DNA of 64,000 nt from Nitrospira sp. Ga0074138 (GTDB taxonomy: Bacteria; Nitrospirota; Nitrospiria; Nitrospirales; Nitrospiraceae): positions 1 through 64,000 of the forward strand of contig LNDU01000032.1 in the NCBI GenBank assembly GCA_001464735.1, read 5' to 3'. The translations under genes and the position numbers were made by a program. Under the pieces are notes generated by a model. The model worked only from the letters and a program-made list of their open reading frames with translations, was not told the origin of the DNA and ran no database searches. Positions 1 to 7,886 of this stretch are shown in pieces (the first letter of the stretch is position 1; every line of letters starts with the position of its first letter).

Positions 1-55
1 GGAGAACAGACCTGCACAGCCCACGGCTGCGTAGGCGGATACCGCCAGGCACCAC

Positions 56-397
56 TTATGAAGTGAAAGATTCTGTCCAAAGAACCGGAGCCACCTCTAA
101 GATGACCTGTTGTGTCTTGTTGAAGATGGCGACATAGGCGATCTCTGGTGTCGCACGGAGGCCGGCAACATTCCGTCGAAGGGCCTCTTGGTTTTCGGTG
201 TAGACCGCATACTCGCTGCTCTGAGCTACCATGGCCGCGATGGTGAGCCCTCGATTGACCAGGTCTTGATGGCGGGTGGTAATTTCTCGGTGAATCAGGA
301 AACCGGCAATGCCCACTGTCAGTACCACCAAACCGATGGTGAGAAGATTCAGTATGCTCCGTAATCCCATGTTGACTTTCATACGCCTGGCCCTCAT
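56..397 (-). CDS. Membrane sensor protein, N-terminal part only (possibly truncated)
   Basis: The 113-residue product has a short basic N-terminus and one strong transmembrane segment at about residues 13-35. A periplasmic-looking helical stretch follows (HQDLVNRGLTIAAMVAQSSE), and the reading frame stops soon after residue 100. This layout matches the beginning of sensor kinases or cyclases that have a periplasmic sensing domain, but no HAMP, kinase or GGDEF region is present before the stop. The start codon overlaps the stop of the upstream remnant as ATGA. I infer a gene shortened by a frameshift or deletion. The remaining 55 bases to the window edge are too few to show whether the output domain continues in another frame. 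A genuine short protein cannot be excluded. Confidence 0.5.
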   Translation of the reverse strand: MRARRMKVNMGLRSILNLLTIGLVVLTVGIAGFLIHREITTRHQDLVNRGLTIAAMVAQSSEYAVYTENQEALRRNVAGLRATPEIAYVAIFNKTQQVILEVAPVLWTESFTS

Positions 398-468
398 TGA
401 AAGACCTGCAACGCACCCCGGCTGAGATTCTCAGACAATTCCAGGTCGATCAAGCTCGTACTGGCTCC
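394..468 (-). pseudogene. 3' remnant of an unidentified gene
   Basis: In the frame one base off from the TonB fragment there is a short open tail reading LIDLELSENLSRGALQVFQ. Its TGA stop overlaps the ATG of the next gene (ATGA), a coupling seen repeatedly in this window. It looks like the genuine end of a gene whose body is missing, joined directly to the broken TonB receptor. The family was not recognised. Confidence 0.35.
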
Positions 469-983
469 ATGAGCAACACAATGGCATCGTTCAGTCGATG
501 ATTATTGATCAGCAGCAGGACGCGTGAGGTATAGTCGCCGGGCCGGTTGAACCCTCGAATGCCCAGGTAGCCATAGTTGCGATCGGTGCTGGTGAATAGG
601 CCCGGGACGCTATCGAGAATCTGGGCGAAGTTGCGGTACCCGTACTTCCTGATTTGTTCAGCGGTAATAATGGTGACGGCGGCCGGCGCCTCGTGGACTT
701 TCTGGTCGTATTTGGCTGCCCCATAGACCGAGGGGATCTCGTCGAACAATGTGGTCTCGCTGTGTGGGGCACCCGAGGAGGACGGTTTTGCTGAAGAACT
801 TTCTGGTGAGGAAAGTTCGGAGGACAGGTCTAATGTTGCTTCTGTTTTGGTTGGAGGAGGTGGTTCGCTAAGGGGCGCTCCATGTGAAGGCCATTCCCAA
901 GCAGTGAACAGGACAATGGTCAGGACCAAGCGACTTCCTGTCCCAGATGCCCGATAGACAGACTTCCAGCCGGACGTCTCCAT
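450..983 (-). pseudogene. TonB-dependent receptor, truncated after the plug domain start
   Basis: From the ATG at 983 the product has a signal peptide, a Pro/Ser-rich linker, and then the beginning of a TonB-dependent receptor plug domain. The plug shows APAAVTIITAEQIRKYGYR, then YLGIRGFNRPGDYTSRVLLL and a NNHRLND motif. Family members continue with the rest of the plug and a 22-strand outer-membrane barrel of 500 or more residues. Here the frame runs out about 10 residues later (VLLMEPVRA). Almost the whole receptor is therefore missing, and it cannot form a pore. The 5' half is undamaged, which suggests a recent deletion joining it to the remnant at 394-468. An assembly join is the alternative. 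The ORF track starts at an upstream ATG (1007). I prefer 983 because GGGGG precedes it and the signal peptide follows at once. Confidence 0.75.
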
Positions 984-1343
984 AGATACCCCCGTGAATA
1001 GAACCATTCATCACGATATCGGCAGATGGGGTTGGTTTCTTGATGAAAATGCTGGTTATGCAGGGTCTTGTGCCTGAATATGGAGCTGCCAGATGGCTGG
1101 AGCGGAGAAGGAGTTCACTCGACTGCGTAGGAAGCCGCAGTTGTGAAGCTGGGGAGGAATGCGGAGTGAGTGTTCTCAAGTGTTGGCGAAGGCGGTTCTC
1201 GCTCAGGACACCGATTCAGAAAGCTGGGTCAGGTTGTGTCAGGCTGCAGGGCAGGGGGTTGTCGGTTTGGCTAACCACGATCTGTCATTGTCTGTCTGGG
1301 CAGCGATGCTCATGCTTCTTCGGGCATTGACGCTAGATCGCCA
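984..1343. other. Intergenic region, no gene supported
   Basis: About 360 bases lie between the TonB fragment and sthA. Open frames exist on both strands but resemble no family and have no convincing ribosome-binding sites. The region should contain the promoter of the receptor fragment, but I see no clear -35/-10 pair. Confidence 0.5.
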
Positions 1344-2759
1344 CTACGCGGCTTTTTCCGTTCGACGTTTTGCGACTTGCCCTAGAATATCGAGTGCAGC
1401 GATACGGTAGGCTTCGGCATAGGTCGGAAAGTTGAAGACATTGTCGATAAAGGATTCGATCGTTGAGGAGCCCTGAAGAGCTAATTGCCCCAGATGGACC
1501 AGTTCCGTGGCGGAATCCCCAACAACCTGTACCCCGAGTAGCCGCTCGCCCGCAGGATCAGCCACCATCTTAAGGAGGCCGTAGCCGGCTCCCGATATCT
1601 GCGCACGCGCGATTTCTTCAAACTTTGCCCGACCGATTAGCGGGTCTTTGTATCGCTCGCGAGCGCTCTTCTCATCAAGGCCGATACTGGCCATTTCAGG
1701 AATCGTATAGATGCCAAGCGGAATCGTTGACGCCGCATCACCGATCGGGAGGTTCAGGGCGTGACGGACAGCACGTCGACCCTGTTCCATAGCTTTGGAT
1801 GCGAGCGCGGGTCCACTGGCCATATCGCCGATTGCGTAAATGTGATCAATGTTGGTCTGGCAATATTGATTGATGGGAATCAGTCCCTTATCCGATACCG
1901 TGATATCGGCTGCAGAGAGAGCTATATCTTCAATGTTGGCTTGTCGCCCAAGGGCGACAAGCATTTTCTCACTCTTGATGACGGTGCCATCCTGCAAGGT
2001 TGTGACCACATGTGCGACATTGTCCCACCGCACTTCTGTAATCTGGCACCCACCCAAGTAGCGACCTCCGTGATGCTCAAGACCTTGTACAAACTGTTCA
2101 ACCAGTTCTCGATCCATGAACTGGAGCGGATAGGGTGCACGGTCGATCAGAACGACCTCAACCCCGAGCAAGGCAAAGATGGATGCATACTCACAACCGA
2201 TGACCCCACCACCGATGACCGTCAGCGATTGAGGTAGGTACATCATGGAGAGGAGTGAGTCGCTGTCGAGGATATGTTCATGGTCGACGGGAATCTCTTT
2301 GGGATTTCTGGGGCGTGATCCTGTGGCGACAACGATGGTCTTGGCCGTGAGTTGTTGACGCGCTCCATCGACGGTTTGCATTTCGATGAGATGTTCATTG
2401 AGGAAGTGTGCACGGCCATGCAGTAGGGAGATGCCATTGCGTCGAAGTTGCCGGCTCATGAAGGAATCATGGGCCTGAACGACCTGTTCGAGTCGGCTTA
2501 AGAGCGTGGCAATCTGCGTACCTGGTTTGAGGTTAAATTGGAATGCTTCACCGGCCCGCTTGAGTCGATCGAGATGGAGAGCGCTTTCTCGTAATGTTTT
2601 GCTTGGAATGGTTCCACGATAGACGCAGCTGCCTCCAATCCCGCGTTCTCGTTCGATGAGGGCAACCCGTTTACCGGCCTTGGCGCCCTGGACTGCCGCT
2701 TTCTGCCCAGCGGGACCTGCTCCGATCACAATGATGTCATACGTGCTTGGTGTACTCAT
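1344..2759 (-). CDS. sthA: Soluble pyridine nucleotide transhydrogenase
   Basis: The 471-residue flavoprotein has the size and order of the dihydrolipoamide-dehydrogenase superfamily: an FAD site (IVIGAGPAGQKAAVQ), an NAD(P) site (VIGGGVIGCEYASIFALLG), the second FAD motif (IYAIGDMA) and a dimerisation domain. The redox-active site reads GGSCVYRGTIPSKTLRE. Dihydrolipoamide dehydrogenases have two cysteines there (CxxxxC). Here the second is Thr, and GTIPSKxLR is the hallmark of SthA/UdhA, which passes hydride between NADPH and NAD+ in the cytoplasm without a disulfide. It follows the HDOD gene with an ATGA overlap, so the two are translationally coupled. A related disulfide-less flavoprotein of other specificity is possible but less likely. 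Confidence 0.85.
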   Translation of the reverse strand: MSTPSTYDIIVIGAGPAGQKAAVQGAKAGKRVALIERERGIGGSCVYRGTIPSKTLRESALHLDRLKRAGEAFQFNLKPGTQIATLLSRLEQVVQAHDSFMSRQLRRNGISLLHGRAHFLNEHLIEMQTVDGARQQLTAKTIVVATGSRPRNPKEIPVDHEHILDSDSLLSMMYLPQSLTVIGGGVIGCEYASIFALLGVEVVLIDRAPYPLQFMDRELVEQFVQGLEHHGGRYLGGCQITEVRWDNVAHVVTTLQDGTVIKSEKMLVALGRQANIEDIALSAADITVSDKGLIPINQYCQTNIDHIYAIGDMASGPALASKAMEQGRRAVRHALNLPIGDAASTIPLGIYTIPEMASIGLDEKSARERYKDPLIGRAKFEEIARAQISGAGYGLLKMVADPAGERLLGVQVVGDSATELVHLGQLALQGSSTIESFIDNVFNFPTYAEAYRIAALDILGQVAKRRTEKAA

Positions 2760-3619
2760 AGGTTCATTGCATTCACAATGGTTAACACCTGATCTTTTGT
2801 CAGTAGGAGTTTATCGATGTCTTGAGGGTACAGGTTTAATTCAGCGAAGACGGAATGATCGCGAAGGGTGTCCTCCGGCATTTCGTCGGGTGTGAGAAGA
2901 TGACTGGCTAATCGATTGGCCACAAAGGTAAGCAGGCACTCCTGCCGGAATTCTGTCGCATGGTCGTAGTCTCCGCAATACTGAATGGCCACTGCGATTT
3001 GTTTGGGGAGGCCCCATTTATCGGCGATCATGGCCCCCACTTCGGTGTGATAGCCGGCCATCCAGGCAGACAGGACGGGTTTCTCAAGAGCGATGCGCTG
3101 TTGACTTGCGAGTGTCGTCGCAGTCCGCAAGACGACGGGTTTTCCGATGGCGTGCAAGAGACCGCATAGGTAGGCACTTTCGACGTTGACTCGCCTCATG
3201 CGCGCGACTTCCTTGGCGAAGGCTCCGCTTGCCAGCGAGTGGCGCCACAGTTGTTTTACATCGTCTTCGTATCCTGGTACTTTGAAGGCGCCGGATTTCA
3301 AGGATGCGGTAAAGGCGATTTCGGAGAGCAAGGTAATGCCCAACATGGCCACAGCGTGCTGGAGCGAGACGACCGGACTGCGGGGCATGTAGGCCGGAGA
3401 ATTGGCAATCCGGAGGACGTGTGCGGCGAGTGCTTGGTCTTGATGAATCAACGATGAGAGCTTGGCTGCATCGGCAGACGGATCCGATGCCAGGGCCATC
3501 ACCTGGCTGGCGGCTTGCGGGAGCAAGGGAAGTTCGACGTCGCCGGTTTTAATTTTCTGAACCAAGGCCTGTTCGAGCTGCTCAAGTTGACTTGCGGCCG
3601 GCTGTGTTTCAGAAGGCAT
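2756..3619 (-). CDS. HDOD domain signalling protein
   Basis: The product of about 287 residues is a single HDOD domain. It opens with ELPLLPQAASQVMALASDP, continues with a segment resembling LSSLIHQDQALAAHVLRIAN, and has SLQHAVAMLGI and the CGLLHAIGKPV helix where HD phosphohydrolases have HD. The catalytic His-Asp pair is replaced (HAIG), as is usual for HDOD proteins. They are thought to act as non-enzymatic partners in signalling, including cyclic-di-GMP circuits. The ORF track begins at a TTG (3634), but the ATG at 3619 is preceded by GAGGAG at good spacing. It overlaps sthA by ATGA; the functional link between the two is not evident. Confidence 0.8.
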   Translation of the reverse strand: MPSETQPAASQLEQLEQALVQKIKTGDVELPLLPQAASQVMALASDPSADAAKLSSLIHQDQALAAHVLRIANSPAYMPRSPVVSLQHAVAMLGITLLSEIAFTASLKSGAFKVPGYEDDVKQLWRHSLASGAFAKEVARMRRVNVESAYLCGLLHAIGKPVVLRTATTLASQQRIALEKPVLSAWMAGYHTEVGAMIADKWGLPKQIAVAIQYCGDYDHATEFRQECLLTFVANRLASHLLTPDEMPEDTLRDHSVFAELNLYPQDIDKLLLTKDQVLTIVNAMNL

Positions 3620-3744
3620 GGAGGGGCTCCTCAATGAGGACTATCTATCGATGACCGTCCTTTGTCGGTTGCTTCCCGAGGAAAGTTGAGCGGTCGTGAC
3701 TTGGAAATGGTCGCCGACTATACAATTGTCTGTTTTGAGAGGGG

Positions 3745-4188
3745 ATGATGATGTATCAATATCCATTCATGATGGGGGTGTTGTGGGTGGCAATTGCCGG
3801 ATTAAGCATTCCGCAGGGCGTCGCCGCTGAGTCAAAGGTTGGGACCGAGAAGATCGTCAAAGAGGCCCGCGAGACGATCGAGGCGACCAAGGAGTATACC
3901 GTTCAGCAAAAGGAGGCGATTGAGCGGAAAGCGCATGACGAGTTGGTGGCGCTTCAACGGCAAATCGTCGAACTGCGTGGGAAGGTGACAAAAGCGTCTG
4001 AAACGACACGAGCGGAGCTACAGAAGTCACTGAATGAGCTAGAGAAGAAGAAAGATGGTGCCAAAGAGCGGTTGGACGAATTGAAGGGCGCCACGGATGC
4101 CAAATGGCATGAAGTGCAGGAGGGGATGTCGACGGCTCTGAACGAACTCAAGCAGTCATATCAGAAACTGCTGTCCCATCTCCCGTAA
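3745..4188 (+). CDS. Exported coiled-coil protein, function unknown
   Basis: A signal peptide (hydrophobic core GVLWVAIAGLSIPQGVAA, probable cleavage after AxA) is followed by about 115 strongly charged, helix-forming residues rich in Glu, Lys and Ala with heptad spacing. The mature protein should be a periplasmic helical rod or bundle. It resembles small exported stress-type coiled-coil proteins, but no named family is certain. Three consecutive ATGs open the frame (3745, 3748, 3751). The purine run GAGAGGGG just before fits best with the third. It stands apart from its neighbours and may be its own transcript. Confidence 0.7.
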   Translation: MMMYQYPFMMGVLWVAIAGLSIPQGVAAESKVGTEKIVKEARETIEATKEYTVQQKEAIERKAHDELVALQRQIVELRGKVTKASETTRAELQKSLNELEKKKDGAKERLDELKGATDAKWHEVQEGMSTALNELKQSYQKLLSHLP

Positions 4189-4223
4189 ATGGCGTTGACG
4201 TGTTCAATCATGGAGTCTTGAGG

Positions 4224-4544
4224 ATGAAGGTGGTTACACTCGCCGACTATCAACAGTTCAGCAGTGACAAGATGAAGAAGAATAACCTGTTTCAAACGGA
4301 GCGGTTCTTCTGTGACATCTATTGCTTAGAGCCTGGTCAGGAGCAAAAAGGACATGTTCATGGCCATCAGGATAAGGTGTATTTCGTGATCGAGGGGCAA
4401 GGGACGTTTCAGGTCGGCACCGAGCAGCGAGTACTCGAAGTAGGGCAGGGCACGATGGCTTCAGCTGGGCAAGAGCATGGTGTGAGGAATCATACAAGCG
4501 GGCGGCTTAGCGTGCTGGTCTTTGTCGCACCGAATCCATCTTGA
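4224..4544 (+). CDS. Small single-domain cupin protein
   Basis: The roughly 106-residue protein is one cupin beta-barrel. Motif 1 is represented by GHVHGHQDKVYFVIEGQG (metal-binding His residues and the downstream Glu), and motif 2 by AGQEHGVRNHTSG. It probably binds a divalent metal. The substrate is unknown; cupins of this size range from sugar isomerases to dioxygenases and pure binding proteins. The track starts at GTG 4200, but ATG 4224 fits the domain start, with GGAG upstream. Confidence 0.75.
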   Translation: MKVVTLADYQQFSSDKMKKNNLFQTERFFCDIYCLEPGQEQKGHVHGHQDKVYFVIEGQGTFQVGTEQRVLEVGQGTMASAGQEHGVRNHTSGRLSVLVFVAPNPS

Positions 4545-4583
4545 TAGATTGAGGGGATTGTTGTTTGCTCTGAAAGACGAAGA

Positions 4584-4608
4584 GGAGAAGCGGTCTATCG
4601 CGTTCTCC
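4584..4608 (+). terminator. Possible terminator hairpin after the cupin gene
   Basis: GGAGAAGCG and CGCGTTCTCC can pair around a six-base loop with one bulged base, about 40 bases after the cupin stop. The following bases are C/T-rich rather than a clean T-run, so this is weak. Confidence 0.3.
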
Positions 4609-4680
4609 CCCTTCGCCTGTCGGATCAGAATCGGATGATTATGGCTTGTAGTCCGTACGGTCGGTCGGCTTTCCGTCGTA

Positions 4681-4923
4681 TCAATACATGTGCTGAGAGG
4701 CGATGACTTGCGAAATTTGCTGCTCTGACAACAGTCTCTTCCAGGCCTTCATCTTTGTCTTGTGAACCCCTTCCGATACACGCCAGAACCGATAGCTATT
4801 CGATTACCGCATCGTATTCTTTGGGTCTCGGAGGTCGCGTGCACCCTTCTTGACCGGCTTGCCGTCCTTGCCGTGGCAACTGGTGCAGTTGATGTCCGTA
4901 TTGGACTCGCCCCAATAAATCAT
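4681..4923 (-). pseudogene. c-type cytochrome remnant with internal stop
   Basis: Reading the minus strand from the ATG at 4923 gives a heme-binding segment (NCTSCHGKDGKPVKKGARDL, with CxxCH) and then a TAA at 4804-4806. Past that stop the same frame continues with a typical cytochrome c C-terminus (VSEGVHKTKMKAWKRLL, then SEQQISQVI) to the TGA at 4681. The two halves are recognisable and in one frame, so a nonsense change or small local scramble destroyed the gene. The N-terminal signal peptide expected for a c-type cytochrome is also absent, because the frame starts only 23 bases after the transketolase stop. The ORF track lists only an unrelated frame here. I infer a dead monoheme cytochrome. 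Confidence 0.7.
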
Positions 4924-4946
4924 GGTCGCTCGTTCTGGAAGACCGG

Positions 4947-6812
4947 TTACTTGATGATCCGCTTCGCTGCCTCGACAATGGATCGCACGCCGATCCCGTA
5001 GTGATCCACGAGCTCTTCGGGTTTCCCGCTGTGGGGGATCTCTCGCACGGCGAGTTTGTGGACGGCGATGCCTTCGGTGCTCACCGCGCTGAGGACAGCA
5101 TCACCAAGGCCTCCGTGGGCATAGTGATCTTCTACCGTCAGGATTCGGCGTTGAGTTGCGCGTCCACTCTCTACCAAGGTTGTCCGGTCGATGGGCGCGA
5201 TACTATAGAGATCGATCACACGGACGGCGATCCCAGCTGCTTTAAGTTGATCATAGGCTTTCAGCGCTTCAAACAGCGTGACGCCTGCGGCCACAATGGT
5301 GAGGATATCTGATGTGCTCTCCCGGATGATTTTGCTGCCGCCGATGTGGAATCGTTCATCCTGTCCGTAAATCACCGGGGTCTTCGGTCTTCCCGCACGG
5401 ACATAGACCATCCCTTTGTGCTGCGCGGCGGCTTCGAGCAAGCGATAGGTCGAGTTGCCATCCGAGGGATAGAGCACGGTCACGTTCGGTTGCACAGCCA
5501 TCATCGCGATGTCTTCAAGCCCCATTTGTGACGGGCCGTCTTCACCGATGCTCACGCCGACGTGTGTGCCGACGAGTTTGATATTTGAGCCGCTGATGGC
5601 GGCCATGCGAATGAAATCGTACGCACGACTGAAAAAGCAGGCAAAGGTGGCGGCAAAAGGGATCTTGCCGCATGCAGCCAGGCCGGCAGCGGCTCCGACC
5701 ATGTTCTGTTCTGCAATGAAATTCTCAAAAAATCGATTGGGGAATTTCTTGCCGAACTTGTCCGTATAGGTCGAGTTTTTGACGTCAGCATCCAGTGCAA
5801 CGACCAGGGGATTGACCGATCCTAAGGCTTCCAGGGCGGCACCAAAGGCCTCACGTGTGGCGACGGCATCGCCGATCTTGTAAGGCGGTGGTGGGATCGT
5901 GCCGATGGTGACGGGAGCAGCGCTTGGAGCGGAAGGTGTGTGGATCTGAACGGCGGCACCATTCGGGCTCAATTGTTTGGTGAGCTCATCGATCGCCTTC
6001 TGAGTCTCTTCGCCTTTCTTGAGCGGTTTACCGTGCCAGTCTGGTCTGTCTTCCATGAACGAAATACCCTTGCCCTTAAATGTTTGGGCGAGTAACACGG
6101 TGGGCCGTCCTTTGGTGCGAGCGGCCTCATCGAAGGCCTTCAGGAGCGCTGAGAGATCATGACCATTGACGACCATCGCATGCCAACCGAATCCGGCCCA
6201 GCGGGAACGGTATGCGTCCATATCGTGCTGCAACATCGTGGGATCGCTCTGGCCAAGTCGGTTGATATCGACAATAGCGCAGAGATTATCTAACCCGTGC
6301 TGCCGTCCGACCTCGGCTGCTTCCCACACCGAGCCTTCGACAGATTCACCGTCTCCCATCAACACATAGGTGCGGTGATCCAGCTGGTCGACGAACTTGG
6401 CATTCAAGGCAATACCAACCCCAACCGAAAGTCCTTGCCCCAGTGAGCCGGTGGCCATATCAACAAATGGCAAGCGGGGAGTGGGATGTCCTTCGAGGTC
6501 AGACGTTAAGGTGCGTAACTTTAAGAGATCGCTTGTTGGAAAGAGCCCGGCTTCAGCCCACGCGGCATAGAGGAGTGGGGCTGCATGTCCTTTTGAGAGG
6601 ATGAAGCGATCGCTGTTGAGTGCTTTAGGATTCTGAGGATCGTAGCGCATGACGGAGAAAAACAAGGCGGCAACGATATCAGCAGCTGAAGCACAGCTCG
6701 AAGGGTGGCCGCTGCCAGCCTCACTGGTGGCCCGCACACTGTTAATGCGGAGTTGGGTTGCCTTGTTGTGTAAGGCGTTGAGTAATTCAGGCGAAGCAGC
6801 TAAACCGGCCAT
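4947..6812 (-). CDS. tkt: Transketolase, animal-type
   Basis: The 621-residue enzyme transfers two-carbon units between sugar phosphates using thiamine diphosphate, in the non-oxidative pentose phosphate pathway. Visible marks are AGSGHPSSCASAADIVAALF (N-terminal ThDP region), LSKGHAAPLLYAAWAEAG, the ThDP/Mg motif beginning MGDGESVEGS, INRLGQSD, and the pyrimidine-domain segments ENFIAEQNMVGAAAG and FACFFSRAYDFIRM. Length and wording (MRYDPQNP, DINRLGQSDP, the ATGSLGQGL segment) match vertebrate-type transketolases better than the E. coli TktA type. The ATG at 6812 has AAAGGA six bases upstream and is preferred over the longer track start. A terminator hairpin for the upstream gene and a perfect palindrome lie in front of it. 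Confidence 0.9.
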   Translation of the reverse strand: MAGLAASPELLNALHNKATQLRINSVRATSEAGSGHPSSCASAADIVAALFFSVMRYDPQNPKALNSDRFILSKGHAAPLLYAAWAEAGLFPTSDLLKLRTLTSDLEGHPTPRLPFVDMATGSLGQGLSVGVGIALNAKFVDQLDHRTYVLMGDGESVEGSVWEAAEVGRQHGLDNLCAIVDINRLGQSDPTMLQHDMDAYRSRWAGFGWHAMVVNGHDLSALLKAFDEAARTKGRPTVLLAQTFKGKGISFMEDRPDWHGKPLKKGEETQKAIDELTKQLSPNGAAVQIHTPSAPSAAPVTIGTIPPPPYKIGDAVATREAFGAALEALGSVNPLVVALDADVKNSTYTDKFGKKFPNRFFENFIAEQNMVGAAAGLAACGKIPFAATFACFFSRAYDFIRMAAISGSNIKLVGTHVGVSIGEDGPSQMGLEDIAMMAVQPNVTVLYPSDGNSTYRLLEAAAQHKGMVYVRAGRPKTPVIYGQDERFHIGGSKIIRESTSDILTIVAAGVTLFEALKAYDQLKAAGIAVRVIDLYSIAPIDRTTLVESGRATQRRILTVEDHYAHGGLGDAVLSAVSTEGIAVHKLAVREIPHSGKPEELVDHYGIGVRSIVEAAKRIIK

Positions 6813-6863
6813 GGAGGATCCTTTCAGGATAGAGATCACAACGCGCGTAGGTGTTGGTTGTAC

Positions 6864-6877
6864 ACTTCTGCAGAAGT
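6864..6877. promoter_or_regulatory. Perfect 14-bp palindrome upstream of transketolase
   Basis: ACTTCTGCAGAAGT is a perfect 14-bp inverted repeat about 50 bases before the transketolase start, inside the presumed promoter region. Such a site could be an operator for a dimeric regulator; none is identified. Confidence 0.3.
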
Positions 6878-6927
6878 TGCTAGGACGTGAGGCTAACAAA
6901 TCAGCGAGTAGAGGTCAATGAAGAGAT

Positions 6928-6957
6928 GCGCTCCCCTGGCAAGATCCAGGGGAGCGC
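6928..6957 (-). terminator. Strong hairpin terminator after the FN3 lipoprotein gene
   Basis: GCGCTCCCCTGG and CCAGGGGAGCGC form a perfect 12-bp stem with a six-base loop, 32 bases past the stop at 6989. On the minus strand it is followed by a moderately T-rich stretch. It separates the lipoprotein gene from transketolase. Confidence 0.65.
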
Positions 6958-6988
6958 TGAAGTAGTGATGACTCAGTGAGCGGTGTGT

Positions 6989-7618
6989 TTAGCCTTGGGC
7001 TGGAGATGAGATCATGAGGACCTCATTTGAGCAGGGACTTTCTGCTTCGCCTTCTTCGCCTCCAAATGCACTGATGGCAAAGAAATAGGGCGTATTTGGC
7101 TCGAGCCCAGTAATAATAGCTGGTGGTGCCTCGACTGATTGACTTGTCTCATAGGAGCAGGAGCCTGGCTCTCCGGAAGATTCCTTCCCGTAATAGACAT
7201 GGTAACCGGTTACTGTGGGATCAGGGTTTACAGCCCAGGTCAACCGCGCGGTGGCCTCGGTTGGACTAAAGGGTGAGGAAATCATCGGGTTGTCCTCTCC
7301 CTCAAGGCCTGCCACAAGAGGTTCAGAATCTGCCTCTGCAACCTCACTCGGGAAGGGTTCGATTTCTGTAGGTGCTTCAGAAATCGTCGGATCGTCCTGT
7401 TCATTTGCATCGGTGTCGGTAGAGGTAGTGTCTGCCTCTGTGTTCTCACTCGGTTGATTGTCCGTCGGTGTAGAGAGGGAGGAAATGCTCGGTCCACCCT
7501 GTCCGTTGTCGCTACACCCGGCAAGTGGGAGGACGATGGTGCTCATAACTAACAAGGAGACCAATGCGATAGTGAGATTCTGGAGAACCGGAATGATCGA
7601 ACGGTTCGGTCTTATCAT
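6989..7618 (-). CDS. Lipoprotein with one fibronectin type III domain
   Basis: The 209-residue product has a long signal peptide ending in a lipobox (VLPLAGC), so it should be lipidated at Cys35. An acidic Ser/Thr/Asp/Glu-rich spacer of about 90 residues follows. The C-terminal FN3 domain shows ATARLTWAVNPDPTVTGYHV, a TGLEPNTPYFFAISAF core and a closing SNEVLMISSP. FN3 domains in bacterial surface proteins usually mediate protein or carbohydrate contacts; the partner is unknown. The start has GAGGAG eight bases upstream. It is monocistronic, with a strong terminator behind it. Confidence 0.8.
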   Translation of the reverse strand: MIRPNRSIIPVLQNLTIALVSLLVMSTIVLPLAGCSDNGQGGPSISSLSTPTDNQPSENTEADTTSTDTDANEQDDPTISEAPTEIEPFPSEVAEADSEPLVAGLEGEDNPMISSPFSPTEATARLTWAVNPDPTVTGYHVYYGKESSGEPGSCSYETSQSVEAPPAIITGLEPNTPYFFAISAFGGEEGEAESPCSNEVLMISSPAQG

Positions 7619-7886
7619 ATGAAATACTCCTCACTCATGAAGTGCGATGTGGCCAACTGGCTTCAGTCAACTAGCAATTCCACTAGGGACAATGTCCTGC
7701 GCATTAAGCAACTGTTGTGCCCGTGATAACTCTCTGGCAACATATTACTAATCAACTGGTTATATATTTTTCGAACAATAGAAAATGGTAGGTGTGAATG
7801 GTTCAACCTTCAAGTACCTACAGCAGTCATAGCCAGATAGGTTTTTCCAGTCACCGACTACTGTGACAAAAGACTAACGGGAGATA

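Noticed and set aside
1761-2237. 158-residue plus-strand ORF inside sthA
   Set aside because: Antisense to a well-conserved coding region, with no family resemblance.
1344-2759. Dihydrolipoamide dehydrogenase (lpdA)
   Set aside because: The second redox cysteine is replaced by Thr and the GTIPSKTLRE motif is that of the soluble transhydrogenase.
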